A stretch of 64,000 bases of DNA from contig NC_056423.1 of the NCBI RefSeq assembly GCF_905147365.1, positions 9,466,501 to 9,530,500 of the forward strand, in the 5' to 3' direction. The notes under the pieces were generated by a model. It had not been told where the DNA came from, searched no databases, and worked only from the letters and a program-made list of their open reading frames with translations. Of the stretch, positions 12,301 through 20,659 are shown one piece after another. This DNA comes from Aricia agestis (taxonomy: Eukaryota > Arthropoda > Insecta > Lepidoptera > Lycaenidae). The position numbers and the translations under genes are program-made. Position 1 is the first letter of the stretch; each line of letters begins with the position of its first letter.

Positions 12301-13347
12301 GGTTACTGGCTAAGTTACTGACGAAAAATTTTCATATAATAATATATAATTATCGAAATACTAAATATAATAATAATATAGATTGAAAAGCTAATAATAA
12401 TATAGATTACCTACTAGAATCTAGATGATGTTCGTTTTTTGTTGCGCATAAATTTTTTATCACATGGGAACCATACTATATGACATAATAATCATTATAG
12501 ACCGGGAGATGGTAACACAAAATTCTTGGTCATTTGTACCAGGATGGCGGTTCTTCAGGGGTCTAATTACGTAAAGGCAAAAAGGAAAATGATGGTCATA
12601 GCGCTCGCACTGGCGGCCCAAACGCGTGGGCGTAAATCGAACGCGTCGGATAAATAACGAGTGTCGAACTTCTCGGGTGTGACTTACAGACCGCCATACC
12701 GACGCGAATACATTAACTATTCGTTCCACGTACCGCCCTGAAAGTTTTTTAACAGTTCCCTGTATGATCATAAATGAGATAAACATGAACAGGCGGACGG
12801 ACACTCCTCCACGTTTTATAATGCAAATATGTATTTCATACGTTTACTACGTTGACGTAGGTAGAATTTTACTGTAGGCTATTTGGTAAAGTCAACGAAG
12901 AAGGAGGGGCAGTTAATATTATAGTACCTTTACATACCCTCTGTTTTTAATCCCCGACGAAAAAAGAGGGCTGTTACAAGTGACGTGCATGTCTGTTTGT
13001 CTGTATGTGTGTCCCTGGCATCGCAGCATCCCAACGGGTGTACCGATTTTAATATTATAGTTTTTTTTCTGGTCTGTATTTTATAATAATCATTAATTAA
13101 TGACCGTGTTCATTTCTTACAGAACGGCTACCTCATTCTGGACTACGGCACCTACATGCACTGTTTCACCAACTGGCTGATGGGCAAGAACCCCAACGGT
13201 CCAGGCCAATGGGTGCTCGTTCCCCCTAAGGACTCCCTCCCCCAACCCCCATTCCCTGTAGACTACAGTGCCCTAAACACGGAGCCAGCGAAACTTGAAC
13301 CGTACGCACCAGACAAGAAGACGAATAGACATTCAGTTATAGTATAA
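3156..13347 (+). CDS. EF-hand protein, sarcoplasmic calcium-binding protein-like (five 3' exons)
   Basis: Joined exons 3156-3331, 5729-5835, 6465-6652, 11143-11255 and 13123-13347 have matching phases (0, 2, 1, 0) and code for 268 residues ending in a stop; the 5' exon(s) were not found. Residue numbers are from the first complete codon (Thr). Residues 41-52 form a canonical EF loop (D-H-D-R-D-D-V-I-D-D-G-D). Residues 154-165 form a second loop (D-R-N-G-T-G-E-I-T-K-A-A) whose position 12 is Ala, so calcium binding there is doubtful. Helix spacing and the segment LFHVVDRNGTGEI...AYDRMTSNGYLIL follow the four-EF-hand SCP/calexcitin group, in which a cytosolic protein buffers calcium in muscle or neurons. 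Typical SCPs are about 175-195 residues, so this one has extra N- and C-terminal sequence. The C-terminal part is proline-rich (PPKDSLPQPPFP). The SCP assignment is inferred from remembered family patterns. Confidence 0.75.
3402..3555. mobile_element. Palindromic MITE 70 bp after a splice donor
   Basis: Two arms of about 63 bp (3404-3467 and 3492-3554) are near-perfect inverted copies, starting GTTCCCAATATTTGATCTAT. The AT-rich loop is about 24 bp. There is no ORF. It sits in the intron following the first visible SCP-like exon. Confidence 0.8.
3605..3776 (+). mobile_element. LINE 3'-tail repeat, family T2
   Basis: It starts CTAGCTATTTGACCGAGCTT and continues through GAATCCTAGCTAGATCGATT and ATTTCATGAAAATCGTTGGA. 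Copies are at 42082-42243 (plus) and about 31423-31500 (minus). Confidence 0.65.
3777..4698. other. Intronic sequence with a repeat fragment
   Basis: Positions 4003-4090 (GGGGGCGACTAACCCTAAAT, then GAAAATAAGCCCCGAATTGT) match the right end of the element at 51405-51985 in reverse. The rest is unassigned. Confidence 0.4.
4699..4887. mobile_element. Palindromic MITE, AGTGTCTAAACACACTAGGC ends
   Basis: The terminal inverted repeats are about 34 bp (4699-4732 and 4854-4887) and cover AGTGTCTAAACACACTAGGC plus CGAAAATACGCGGC. Inner parts are also roughly complementary (GAAGTTCGGCATGATT against AATCATGCGCGACGAACTTC). There is no ORF. Confidence 0.8.
4982..5334. mobile_element. Nested pair of TGTCCACACT-ended MITEs
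   Basis: Four TGTCCACACT / AGTGTGGACA termini occur here (about 4984, 5156, 5265 and 5319). The stretch 5148-5280 reads as one copy in inverted orientation inserted into another. A simpler single copy is at 59879-60113 and shares the landmarks GGGCATGCCTCA and AATTGAATGCGTCAA. Confidence 0.6.
5415..5545 (+). mobile_element. LINE 3'-end fragment, family T3
   Basis: AAAAGAGGAATGTTATAAGT, a GTCTGTATGTGTTCTCGGCA motif and CCGATTTTGATAGAG match the CCCCGACGaAAAAGAGGG tail seen at 12945-13065. It is non-coding. Confidence 0.5.
5729..5835 (+). CDS. SCP-like gene, exon 2 of the visible set
   Basis: The acceptor is TTTGGTTTCTGCAG and the donor GAGAA|GTGAG. It enters in phase 0 and leaves two bases of a codon. 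It codes K-L-A-H-F-A-D-W-S-P-N-S-S-E-F and a charged helix (LEVKREFIDNFIN), corresponding to the linker between EF-hands I and II. Confidence 0.88.
6168..6447. mobile_element. MITE ending about 17 bp before a coding exon
   Basis: The terminal inverted repeats are TAAGAGCCAGTCCACACGGC and its complement ending GTGTGGACTGGCTCTTA. Subterminal parts also pair (GCGTCAGCGTTGCGTCGACG against GTCGACGAGACGCTGACGC). There is no ORF. The right end lies inside the region that should hold the branch point and pyrimidine tract of the next exon. Confidence 0.8.
6465..6652 (+). CDS. SCP-like gene, exon 3 of the visible set
   Basis: The acceptor is CACTTCATCAACAG, with a weak pyrimidine tract; the donor is AATG|GTAAGTT. 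It codes F-A-E-L-P-Y-Y-R-R-V-C-G-P-E-A-G-G, a degenerate second EF-hand, and the helix LYLQYLCKILFHVVDRN that enters EF loop III. The frame stays open upstream of the acceptor to 6433, so the exact acceptor rests on phase agreement with 5835. Confidence 0.85.
6793..6883. repeat. Element with a 46-bp perfect palindrome
   Basis: Positions 6802-6847 form a perfect 46-base palindrome centred on CCCGTACGGG. The outer ends (GGATGGCTTCACAG on the left and CTGTGAAGCTAGCCTTA on the right) are also inverted relatives, which suggests a very small MITE. Confidence 0.7.
6884..7375. other. Intronic sequence, no gene seen
   Basis: It contains a possible transposon end at 7107 (TATACAGGGTGTTCAGTTAT). No partner end was recognised. 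Confidence 0.3.
7376..7508. mobile_element. Small palindromic MITE, GGGCCTGTTTCACC family (copy 1)
   Basis: Left TCATCACTTTCTGATAA and right TTATCAGGAAGTGGTGAAAC pair with each other, as do CAAATGGGCTATCCA and TGGATAGCCTATTTG. Copies are at 19250-19387 and 22556-22681. The family is about 130-140 bp and non-coding. Confidence 0.8.
7836..8408 (+). mobile_element. Non-LTR/SINE-type repeat, family M
   Basis: It begins GCCGGCCAAGTGCGAGTTTG and ends, after ACGGACGGACAGACGGACAG, with TATAAGGAACCCTAAAAA. This is a common lepidopteran interspersed repeat. A shorter copy is at 9345-9515 and another at 58962-59466. Confidence 0.65.
8688..9177 (-). mobile_element. TTAA-type DNA element of about 0.48 kb (copy 1)
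   Basis: It is homologous over its full length to 23960-24443 and 63225-63688 and lies in the opposite orientation. The ends are GAGAGGATACACC and GGTGTGGACTTCTC. Internal landmarks are CAAACGTTGTCCTCTGTTTC and GATAGAGACAATACGAC-like sequence. There is no transposase. This copy lacks a clear flanking TTAA. Confidence 0.7.
9345..9515 (+). mobile_element. Family M repeat, internally deleted
   Basis: It starts GGCCAAGTGCGAGTCGGACT and passes through ACGGACAAACAGACACGACG. It ends GGGTTTTTGTCATTTGGCTACGGAACC. Confidence 0.6.
9804..9984. mobile_element. Palindromic MITE, GTAGACAAGTGGCAAA ends (copy 1)
   Basis: The arms pair almost throughout. The ends are TGTAGACAAGTGGCAAAGCG and CGTTTTGCCACTTGTCTAC, with CGCTAAC subrepeats inside. 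The core ACAAAATGTATGCGATTTGA pairs with TCAAATCCATACATTTTGT. The second copy is at 29686-29848. Confidence 0.85.
10046..10205 (-). mobile_element. T1 tail repeat
   Basis: The reverse complement runs from TGCGCCAAAATTCGTATATC through CCGTAAATTCCGGGACAAAA to a CAGACAGACAAATTTTCG end. Confidence 0.6.
10654..10888. mobile_element. MITE with 33-bp terminal inverted repeats
   Basis: The ends are GCCTAGCATACGCCAACGAG plus ATATCTCGCTCT on the left and the inverted copy on the right (10853-10888). Internal GTCGAGATAATGTCGAGA-type repeats are present. No ORF belongs to the element. Confidence 0.8.
10890..11142. other. Intronic sequence with CpG-rich repeat remnants
   Basis: AGGGCCCTAGCACACGGTGA at 10975 resembles the right end of the element at 121-711. 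The remainder up to the exon acceptor is unassigned. Confidence 0.35.
11143..11255 (+). CDS. SCP-like gene, exon 4 of the visible set (EF-hand III)
   Basis: The acceptor is TTATCCTGCAG and the donor ACCAGC|GTAAGT. It completes the Gly codon of EF loop III (D-R-N-G-T-G-E-I-T) and codes the exiting helix AALAAFYRSVIGLPASRVDE and VIDTAYDRMTS. The last part is the entering helix of a degenerate fourth EF-hand. Confidence 0.9.
11289..11494. mobile_element. Palindromic MITE, GGCTTAGCCAACACGTTTA ends
   Basis: The terminal inverted repeats are GGGGGCTTAGCCAACACGTT and AACGTGTTGGCTAAGCC. The core GGAATCGCCGATCAAATGTA relates it to the families at 54020, 51233 and 29893. It starts about 33 bp after the exon 4 donor. 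Confidence 0.7.
11526..11895 (+). mobile_element. tRNA-derived SINE, family B (longest copy)
   Basis: The head CCTCCGTGGTCTAGTGGTTA carries an A box and GGTCGTGGGTTCGATTCCCG a B box. The body includes GGATGGGCATGTAAAAAGTC and CCCACTGGGTTATGAGAG, and the end is TATTATTATCATTATT. Fragments occur at 37424, 40126, 49855 and 62700. It sits in the intron after exon 4 in the sense direction. Confidence 0.85.
11900..12940. other. AT-rich intron, no gene recognised
   Basis: An open minus-strand frame at 12460-12804 has no recognisable domain, start context or splice partner. TATACAGGGAACTGTTAAA-like sequence (minus strand, near 12765) suggests a transposon end. Confidence 0.4.
12945..13065 (+). mobile_element. 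LINE 3'-end fragment, family T3
   Basis: CCCCGACGAAAAAAGAGGGC, GTCTGTATGTGTGTCCCTGG and ACCGATTTTAATATTATAG follow the same order as 5415-5545. Confidence 0.5.
13123..13347 (+). CDS. SCP-like gene, terminal coding exon
   Basis: The acceptor is TTCATTTCTTACAG. It codes N-G-Y-L-I-L-D-Y-G-T-Y-M-H-C-F (degenerate EF loop IV and exiting helix), NWLMGKNPNGPGQWVLVPP, and a proline-rich tail ending R-H-S-V-I-V. The stop TAA is at 13345-13347. The N-x-N-G-P-G segment occupies the place where SCPs have their conserved C-terminal N-P-D turn. Confidence 0.9.
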   Translation, partial: NGYLILDYGTYMHCFTNWLMGKNPNGPGQWVLVPPKDSLPQPPFPVDYSALNTEPAKLEPYAPDKKTNRHSVIV

Positions 13348-13603
13348 AAAGGCTGATGTTATACAGGCTGTTTCTATAAATTCTTTTTTAGGAAAAAATG
13401 TTTTATTTTAACAACTTTTATAGATAAAATAAAATCAAATGAGTGTTATGATTAACTCCTATTGTAACGTGGCGAGACGATGTTACACATGTGTTGAATG
13501 AGACATTTTAAACTGAACTTTATTTACTAAACAAAAACGGATTGAGTTGACAAACTTCTTGCACGAGGTATTGGGTGGTCTATTCTAATTTTTAATGGCC
13601 CAC

Positions 13604-13965
13604 TAAGGGTGGGTTGCACCAACTTACTTTAACTATAACTGTAACTTTAACTATAACTTTAACTGTAACTACAATGCAAAATGTCAAATCTTTGGTTAAA
13701 GTCAATAATGGACGCCATATTTAACGATGAACAGAGAGCTCGACAAGGTTTTAAATGAACGTGGCTAAAAAAGGAACTAACGCTGTCATCATACAAAAAC
13801 GCCATTTTTGACAGTTCTCCTTTACCAGTAGCGCCCACGTTCATTTAAATCTTTGTCGGACCAGCAACAGACATCTGTCAAATTCTGTGGACAAAATTAA
13901 GGTTAACCTTAACTATAACCATAACTTTGACCGTAACTGTAACTATAACCACGCCTCACCCTTAA
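13604..13965. mobile_element. Palindromic MITE in the SCP-like 3' UTR (family K)
   Basis: The ends are TAAGGGTGGGTTGCACC and TAACCACGCCTCACCCTTA, followed inward by TTTAACTATAAC-type repeats. The core carries AGCTCGACAAGGTTTTAAAT paired with ATTTAAATCTTTGTCGGACC. Other copies are at 17075-17480, 55346-55722 and 58216-58474. It lies between the stop codon and the poly(A) signal, so it should be transcribed. Confidence 0.8.
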
Positions 13966-14156
13966 AAATTTATCGCATTGCCTCGCCACGTAAAATATAA
14001 ACCGACACTTAGTTTAGAAATAGCCTGTATTTTGATGCACTAACGCTTTTTCTTAGCTTTACAGGTTGTATCATAGATACCTATTATCATTAAGGCTTAT
14101 GTAAAATGTAAATAGAGTTCTATAATTGTCCAGAGAGTTTCTTTTGTTTTTGTGTA

Positions 14157-14167
14157 AATAAAATAAA
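14157..14167 (+). terminator. Poly(A) signals of the SCP-like gene
   Basis: Two overlapping AATAAA hexamers (14157-14162 and 14162-14167) follow a T-rich stretch about 810 bp after the stop. They are the first good signals downstream. Confidence 0.6.
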
Positions 14168-14399
14168 CGAAAAAAATCCTACATTAGAATAATTCAGAAT
14201 ATGTATCCGAAATAATTAGTACACCTAAATGAAGACATCAAGAATGACTCTGTGAGACCATAATTATTAAAATAAATATCATTAAAACAATAAGAAGAAA
14301 GTTGTACAAAGTTTTTAACATGCTGTGTAACTTTAAATTATCTAATGTTAGATCATTGTCAATTAAATGACTTGAAGATGAGAAAAAGGGACAATCTAC

Positions 14400-14905
14400 A
14401 ATATAAAAATGAGTCGTTGAATGTGTTGCTAAGCGCAAAACTCGAGAACGGTTGGACCGATTTCGCTAATTCTTTTTTTAAAATATACCTTGAAGTACGA
14501 TGATGGTGCTTACGGAGAGAAAAATTCTAAAAAAAAAAAATTCCTGAAAAAGTCTAAAAACAACACTTTTCTATACTCCTATACAAAAGATTTGTGATAA
14601 TACTTAAAAGTCAAATATATAAAAATGGATTTTCAATTATGTTAGTAACGCTAAAACTCGAAAACGGCTGAACGGGTTGGGCTAATTTTAGTCTTAAAAT
14701 ATTCGTAGAAGTCCAGGGAAGGTTTTAAAGTGACACGAAGTTCACCGGGACATGTAGTCTATAATATAAAAATGAGTCGCTGAATGTGTTACTAAGCGCA
14801 AAACTCGAGAACGGCTGAACGGATTGGGCTAATTTTAGTCTTAAAATATTCGTAGAAGTCCAGGGAAGGTTTTTAAGTGACACGAAGTTCACCGGGACAG
14901 CTAGT
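14400..14905 (+). repeat. Three tandem copies of a GAGTCGCTGAATGTG repeat
   Basis: Copies start near 14408, 14625 and 14768. Each reads AAAATGAGTCG-TGAATGTGTT, GCGCAAAACTCGAGAACGG and TTTTAGTCTTAAAATATTCG, ending GTTCACCGGGACAGCTAGT. This is a widely seen insect interspersed repeat of uncertain class and is non-coding. Confidence 0.6.
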
Positions 14906-14909
14906 TAAA

Positions 14910-16050
14910 AATATTTATGGATAATTTAATTTTATTTTTAAATTCCTTCTTTTCTTCTCACTATCCTTTATGAAGAAAAAGAAGAAATTTTATTATTTTA
15001 CAAATATTACAAAACAGATTGTATAGATATATGCTGCAAAATTCAGCCTAAATTTTAGGCAATACAGAATACTAGAATTTGTAGTAATAACTAACGACTA
15101 ATCCTACCACATTAAATTTAGTTGTATAAACCTGATTAATGCAAAATCTACAGCGTGTTCTACAATAATAATCAACCGATTTTTTTAAAGAACAAAAAAC
15201 ACGCTGTATGTTGTAATTTTCAAATCCTCTTTGTTATATAGCTTGTAGACTGAATGTTGGCTTACGTATATTATAAAACATACATAAAATTTAAAACTTA
15301 GGTCCCATAAAAGGCCCTAATGTTATCTAAATGAAACCTACTTTATTGCTGCATAAACAATATTGTTTTATATTATCTGCCTGATAATATAAAACAATAT
15401 TGTTTACTTGCTTTTTTAATTCGAATTAGAAATATTATCTCATGACGTTTTGAGCACCGGCAAAAATAGGTACACTGAGTTCTATTTCGGAAGCTACAAC
15501 CGTAAAGAGTTCAATTTAAGTTTACTTTAGGTTTGAAAATAATATAATAATCGTTATAATATATAACAATTGTCACAAACAAATGTAAGTTACTTAGTGA
15601 ACATGTGACTAAAGTGCTTATTTCAACATTTGCTGCAATACTGGTGTAGAACAATATTTTAACAAGGGATCGTCCAGATATTACGTCACAATGCATCTAC
15701 ATTGCGTTGCATGTGCATTGCGCATCTGCGTTTTACATTGTATGGAGTTTATTTCAAAATATTCAATAAATTAAAGTTAAGTAGGTAATTAAAATGACTG
15801 GATACAGCAAGGGGCAGTCGAGATTTTTGATTGACGTAATATGTGGATGCCCCCAATATTAGTAAGTTATGTTGCAAACGCTTTACTATGTAATAAGTAT
15901 TGACCAAGCCACCTAGAGTAAGTAAGCGGTGTGTGTACAATGTACATAGACCTCTGCACTACGTAAGAACTGCCTTAATCGACGAGCACAACAACTATAG
16001 TCTAAGCCATCAGACGAGGCTCAAAACTTCACGTTTAAGGTTAATAAAAC
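14910..16050. other. AT-rich intergenic sequence
   Basis: No gene was seen. Positions 15355-15405 form a hairpin with two exact 23-base arms (AAACAATATTGTTTTATATT onward) around the loop TGCCT. Confidence 0.5.
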
Positions 16051-16051
16051 G

Positions 16052-16323
16052 ACGACTTCTGTGGCTCAGTGGGTGGGCTGTCGGTAGCTCAAGCCGGGGG
16101 TCGCGGGTTCGAATCCCGCAGACGGAACAAAAAGTTTTCAAGGTTCCTGGGTCATGGATGTGTATTAAATATGTGTATTATATAATAAAAATCTTAAATA
16201 TATGTATAGTATAAAATTATTAAATATATTTCCGTTGTCTGTACCCGTAACACAAGTCCTTCAGGTACTTAGCACGGGGCCAGACTGACGTGATGTGAAG
16301 CGTCCATAGATATTATTATTATA
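16052..16323 (+). mobile_element. tRNA-derived SINE, family A
   Basis: The A box is in TGTGGCTCAGTGGGTGGG and the B box is GCGGGTTCGAATCCCGC. The 3' end is GTGAAGCGTCCATAGATATT followed by ATT repeats. Confidence 0.85.
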
Positions 16324-17074
16324 AAATGTTGGGATTTATTACGAGAACACCATAATGCGAGATTTGTCCCTCAATTGTTCGTAATTCTTAATCAAATCTA
16401 TATCATGGGACCACCTTTAAAATGTTTTTTTTCTAACAAAAAAAGAACTATCAAAATCGGTTAATAAACAACGAAGTTATCCGCGAACAAACAAAAAAAA
16501 TCACAATATAAAATACGGTTGAATTGTGAAACCGCCTCTTTAAAAGCATATAATTTACGGTCGAAAGAAACCTCTTTTCTAAAGTCGGTTAAAAAGTAAA
16601 GGCACTTACCAATAGGTGTTGTGCTCGTTGCCCTTAATCTAAGCGTCTTCACTTCACGACCGCCTTATTTTGTACCCTAGACTAGTCTTACTCACTTATT
16701 CACTGAATAAATTGTTTGTTTAAAACTGTCTTTTATTTAATAGTTTGTTGAAATCAATGTGTTTGTATTTTTGAGACAAATTAAAAAAAACAGTCCTCAT
16801 TAAATATTTGAAAGAAATAAATTTTTTTGGTAAAACAGTCGATGAACATTGAATTCAATAAACAAGAACATTTTGAGATAAGTCTTACCTTATGTATACA
16901 ATAATCAATTCTATTAAAAAAAAACTACGAAACTGTCTGCCTGTAAGTTGCAACTCTTCGAGCTCTAATATTCGCTAACAGCAGTGATGAACATTTTTAG
17001 GCAATGAAATTGCGGGCAATATCTATACTCAGTAAGTTAACCCGGCAACAATGACGCCGGGTCATATTAAGTAT
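16324..17074. other. AT-rich intergenic sequence
   Basis: No gene or named repeat was recognised. Short runs of A and T and an isolated AATAAA (16706) are all that is visible. Confidence 0.4.
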
Positions 17075-17480
17075 TAAGACTGGGTTGCACTAGAGGCGTG
17101 GTTAAAGTTTTTAAAGTTAAAGTTATGGTTATAGTTAAGGTAAATTTAACTTTAACTTTAGCCTTAACTTTGCCCGCAGAAATTTACAGATGACAGCTGA
17201 TCCAACAAGGTTATAAATGCACGTGGGCGGGGGCGCTGCTGGTAAAGGAGAACTGTCAAAAATGGCGGTTTTTGTATGATGACATGACGTTAGTTCCTTT
17301 TTTTGCCACATGCATTTAAAACCTTGTCGAGCTCTATGGTTATGGTTAAATAATATGGCGTCTTGATGGCGTCCATTTTCAACTTTAACCAAAGATTTGA
17401 CATTTTGCATTGTAGTTAAAGTTAAAAATAAAGTTCAATTTACAGTTAAAGTTAAAGTTAGTTGGTGCAACCCAGTCTTA
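17075..17480. mobile_element. Palindromic MITE, family K
   Basis: The ends are TAAGACTGGGTTGCAC and GTGCAACCCAGTCTTA. The arms contain GTTAAAGTTAAAG repeats and the core has GGAGAACTGTCAAAAATGGC. TA-rich flanks do not allow the target duplication to be called. Confidence 0.85.
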
Positions 17481-18264
17481 ATCTTTAAATTCATCATTCA
17501 AAATTTTGCGAAAATATAAAATTAACGTACACATTAAGCTTTCAAGGTTGATTTTGCATCTGCCGTGAAGAAAGCCAATAACAAAAATATTTATTTTTTT
17601 AACACAGGTTTTTTTTATTTTATGCATAATTAAAGCCCTTTTAATATAAATAATAAACAAAATTGTGGTAGCTTACTTAGTTTAACTAAAAATGTATCTA
17701 CAAAGTTCGGGTCAAAATGACCCGACGTCATAGTCCATGTTATTATTTTCACGTCATTGACGCAGGGTTAATTAAATAAAGTTAATTAAATAAAATAAAC
17801 ATAAGTAACGCAACATAATTTTGGCATTGCACATAATGAACGACCACTGCTTTAATAAAAACTCTGCTTGTAAAGTGATCTAAAAAACAATAAAAATGCG
17901 AGTGCGATGCGAGCGAATGCTACAGTAAATTAGTATGATAAATCATTATGATTACAACATAAAAGTATGTCTTGTTTCTCGTTATTATATCCCCACATTA
18001 CACGCTGATATGTAAAATGGAGATCTTATTTTATGAAAAATTCCATCTTGTTATTCTTATTATGTCTTGTTATTTTGTGTTAAGAAAAATCTTTAAAAGC
18101 AATTTGCGAGACGTTTTGTTGATATACCTACTACCTATTTAATATAAGTGTGATCTGAGCTTGACACCGTAAATAACGTAAGTCCGCTATATATCTATTT
18201 CTGCGTTAGAGGCTTTTGGTTGGGTATTAAAAAAATCAATACGAAATGATGACAATAATGAGTG
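17481..18264. other. AT-rich intergenic sequence
   Basis: No gene was seen. GGGTCAAAATGACCCGACGT at 17709 is a short inverted repeat. Confidence 0.4.
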
Positions 18265-18735
18265 CAATGGGGATTGTCCATTTTTTTTTAATTTTGATCA
18301 TTACAAAAACATTTCGAGGAATAAGGTCTGTGATCGTTTTTCTGTATATAAACGAAAAAAATACCCATCAGTTACTTATATTTTTGAACAAATACGTTTA
18401 ACCTTTGTTTGACCTTCAATGGCGTTAAATTAGCAATAAATTCGACCAACATTACGTTTCGAACTTTTGGTAAGCTTCTGGTATCAGCTTTCACATAATG
18501 AGAACTTGCATTTGACGAACCAGCCATTATAAATAAGATTGAAAGGAAATTTAAAACATATGCAGAGGTCAATTGGCGGCCGATGATGAAACGTCAGAGC
18601 GAAACTTTAAAAATTTATTGAGAAAAAACTAGCCAATGAATTTCAAAATTATTTAATTTATATTCTTAAAATACCTTAATTTAACGAAAAAAAATATAAA
18701 AAGTGCATGTGATTTTTTTTGGACAATGCCCATTG
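18265..18735 (-). mobile_element. 471-bp inverted-repeat element carrying a 51-codon ORF (copy 1)
   Basis: The ends are CAATGGGGATTGTCCA and TGGACAATGCCCATTG. The full length matches 57202-57670 in opposite orientation. It is a non-autonomous DNA element that keeps a short coding piece. Confidence 0.75.
18372..18527 (-). CDS. Short ORF inside the 471-bp element (51 aa)
   Basis: It codes MAGSSNASSHYVKADTRSLP then KVRNVMLVEFIANL and ends with TAA. The same 51-residue frame is intact in the copy at 57409-57564. Nine base differences separate the two frames, seven of them changing an amino acid, so there is no sign of selection for the protein. The S-L-P-K-V-x-x-V-M-L-x-E-F-I pattern recalls the N-terminus of some transposon-linked insect proteins (weak inference). 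It is probably the remnant 5' end of a larger transposon gene. Confidence 0.4.
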   Translation of the reverse strand: MAGSSNASSHYVKADTRSLPKVRNVMLVEFIANLTPLKVKQRLNVFVQKYK

Positions 18736-18913
18736 AATAAGTATTGTTTTAAACATTGAAAAGAGTACCTACAAAAATAAGTTCGTTAAAGTTTAGAGGT
18801 TGTTGACTAACTACCCTCCAAACCGCAAACTTTTAATGAGCAGTACTTTTAATTGGAGAATGTAGAGTAAATTATTATAATTATCGGACTAGAATTATGA
18901 AGCTATGAATATA

Positions 18914-19171
18914 CAGGGTGTAACAAAAATAGGTGATAATACTTTAGGGCGTGTACGTGTTCCTTGTAGAGTCTTCACTGTGAAAGTAGCAGCGCTGAAA
19001 GACCTAAAATTTTTTTCACTTTTGTATGGGGAAACTCGTGACGCTCGGGTCCTTGCCCATACGAAAGTGAAAAAAATGTTCGTCTTTCAGAGCTGCTACT
19101 TTCACAGTGAACTCTCTACAAGGAACACGTACACATCCTAAAGTATTATCACTTATTATTGTTACACACTG
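18914..19171. mobile_element. TA-flanked foldback element (family P, copy 1)
   Basis: It begins CAGGGTGTAACAAAAATAGG and ends in the inverted TTGTTACACACTG, with TA on both sides. The two halves are inverted copies (TTCACTGTGAAAGTAGCAGC against GCTGCTACTTTCACAGTGAA) around a short centre. The TA target and CAGGGTGTAAC ends fit Tc1/mariner-type mobilisation; no transposase is present. Confidence 0.85.
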
Positions 19172-19249
19172 TAAATGATTTTTAAATTCAACGTACCCAT
19201 AGAGCAATTTTGGCCCGATAGTATTATTATTTAAAATATTAAGCTAAGG

Positions 19250-19387
19250 GCCCGTTTCACCAATTTCTGATAAGGTTCCGAATAGGCTATTCACAACTTT
19301 TTTGACAGATTCTCCATACTTGATCTGTCAAGTTAATTGGTGGATAGCATATTCGTCACTTATCAGGAAGTGGTGAAACAGGCCCAT
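19250..19387. mobile_element. Small palindromic MITE, GGGCCTGTTTCACC family (copy 2)
   Basis: GGGCCCGTTTCACCAATTTC at the left pairs with AAGTGGTGAAACAGGCCC at the right. Inner TTCCGAATAGGCTATTCAC pairs with the GGATAGCATATTCG side. Confidence 0.8.
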
Positions 19388-19654
19388 AGCTTAATATTTT
19401 AAATAATAATACACGGGCGAAAAAAGGAAAGATGAATAGGTAGAAAGAAACATATTTAAAAAGTACTTTGGCATATTCAGTTTCTTTTACTTCCCTCTGT
19501 CTTACCAATTTTAGATCAGGATCATATTGTCATCCATCCCAAAAACAGCTACAAGAATCTTCATATAATTATATCTACTTACTTTTGAAACAAGTAGTTT
19601 TTTACATACCTAAACTAAGTATACTATTTCATGATCAGGCTGAAATTTTCTCAG

Positions 19655-19865
19655 TATCCATACATAATACTATAAATGCGAAAGTTTGTCTGTCTGTCAC
19701 TTCTTCACGCCCTAACCGCTGAATCGATTTTGCTGAAATTTGGCATGGAGATACCTAATTTGAGTCCCGAGAAAGGACATCAGGATAGTTTTATCCTGGA
19801 AAAAAGTGCGGTTCCTACGCGATAAACGAATTCAGAGGCGACAGAGTTGCGTGCGTCATCTAGTG
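19655..19865 (-). mobile_element. T1 tail repeat
   Basis: The reverse complement carries TAGATGACGCACGCAACTCT, a CGGTTAGGGCGTGAAGAAGT motif and a TATAGTATTATGTATGGATA end. Confidence 0.65.
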
Positions 19866-20343
19866 GGGAAACAAAAACACACCTTCAGCCAAACAGAAAT
19901 ATTATACAGTAAAAGAACACAACGTTAGCCGAACAGAAAAATACAGTAAAAAAACGAAAATGTTCCAATTTTAAAGTCGGCATTCGGTTGATAAAATTTT
20001 CAAGTATTTTCCATTTTCCGTGTCATTTGATTTAGAACGGCACATGGTCGTGTTGTTATCCATCATTGTTTTTCACGAACTAAAATACAGCCGAAAAAAT
20101 AGTTTTACGGCATCGTATTTACACAGCATAAGTACTTTTTATTATTTTGCTATATTATGTGTAATTTTTTTACGTAAATACTAGTCGTTATAACTACATA
20201 GTTTTCGCATTTATTTATTTACTAGATGAAGCCCGCAACTCAATCGTGCTAAAAATTCGTTTGGGCTCACACCTACAGAAGTAACAAGACAGATTGGCCG
20301 ATACGCTTCGCGCATACACACGCATATTTTTAATATTAATAGA

Positions 20344-20608
20344 ATCCTCATCACCTCAATGAGTGGCAGTCTTCCACCGTGCGTTTTTCGCGTAAATTTC
20401 TGCCGCGCGCTGTAAAACTCTGGAACGAACTGTCACCTTTCCGGACCTATACGACCTGCAAACCTTCAAGAAGAGAGCGTATTCCCTCTTAAAAGGCCGG
20501 CAACGCACCTGCAGCTCTTCTGATGCTGCGAGTGTCCATGGGCGGCGGTAGTTGCTTTCCATCAGGTGACCTGTTTGCTCGTTTGCCCCCTTACTTCATA
20601 AAAAAAAG
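20344..20608 (+). mobile_element. 3' end of a Jockey-like LINE
   Basis: It codes remnants of a reverse transcriptase C-terminus (LWNELS, then DLQTFKKRAYSLLKGRQRTC with small breaks). It runs on through GGCGGCGGTAG to CCCCCTTACTTCATAAAAAA. It is a 5'-truncated, broken copy; related copies are at 21452, 30957 and 60767. Confidence 0.75.
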
Positions 20609-20659
20609 ATTACATATTAAATGCACAATATTGTGAGCAAAAGTTTTTAAGTAATTGAA

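Noticed and set aside
12460..12804. Longest unexplained minus-strand open frame (114 codons)
   Set aside because: No recognisable domain, no signal or splice partner, and a transposon-like end overlaps it.
19016..19207. Open frames with similar peptides at 18905, 19016 and 53457
   Set aside because: They are translations of the family P palindrome, read the same way from each arm.
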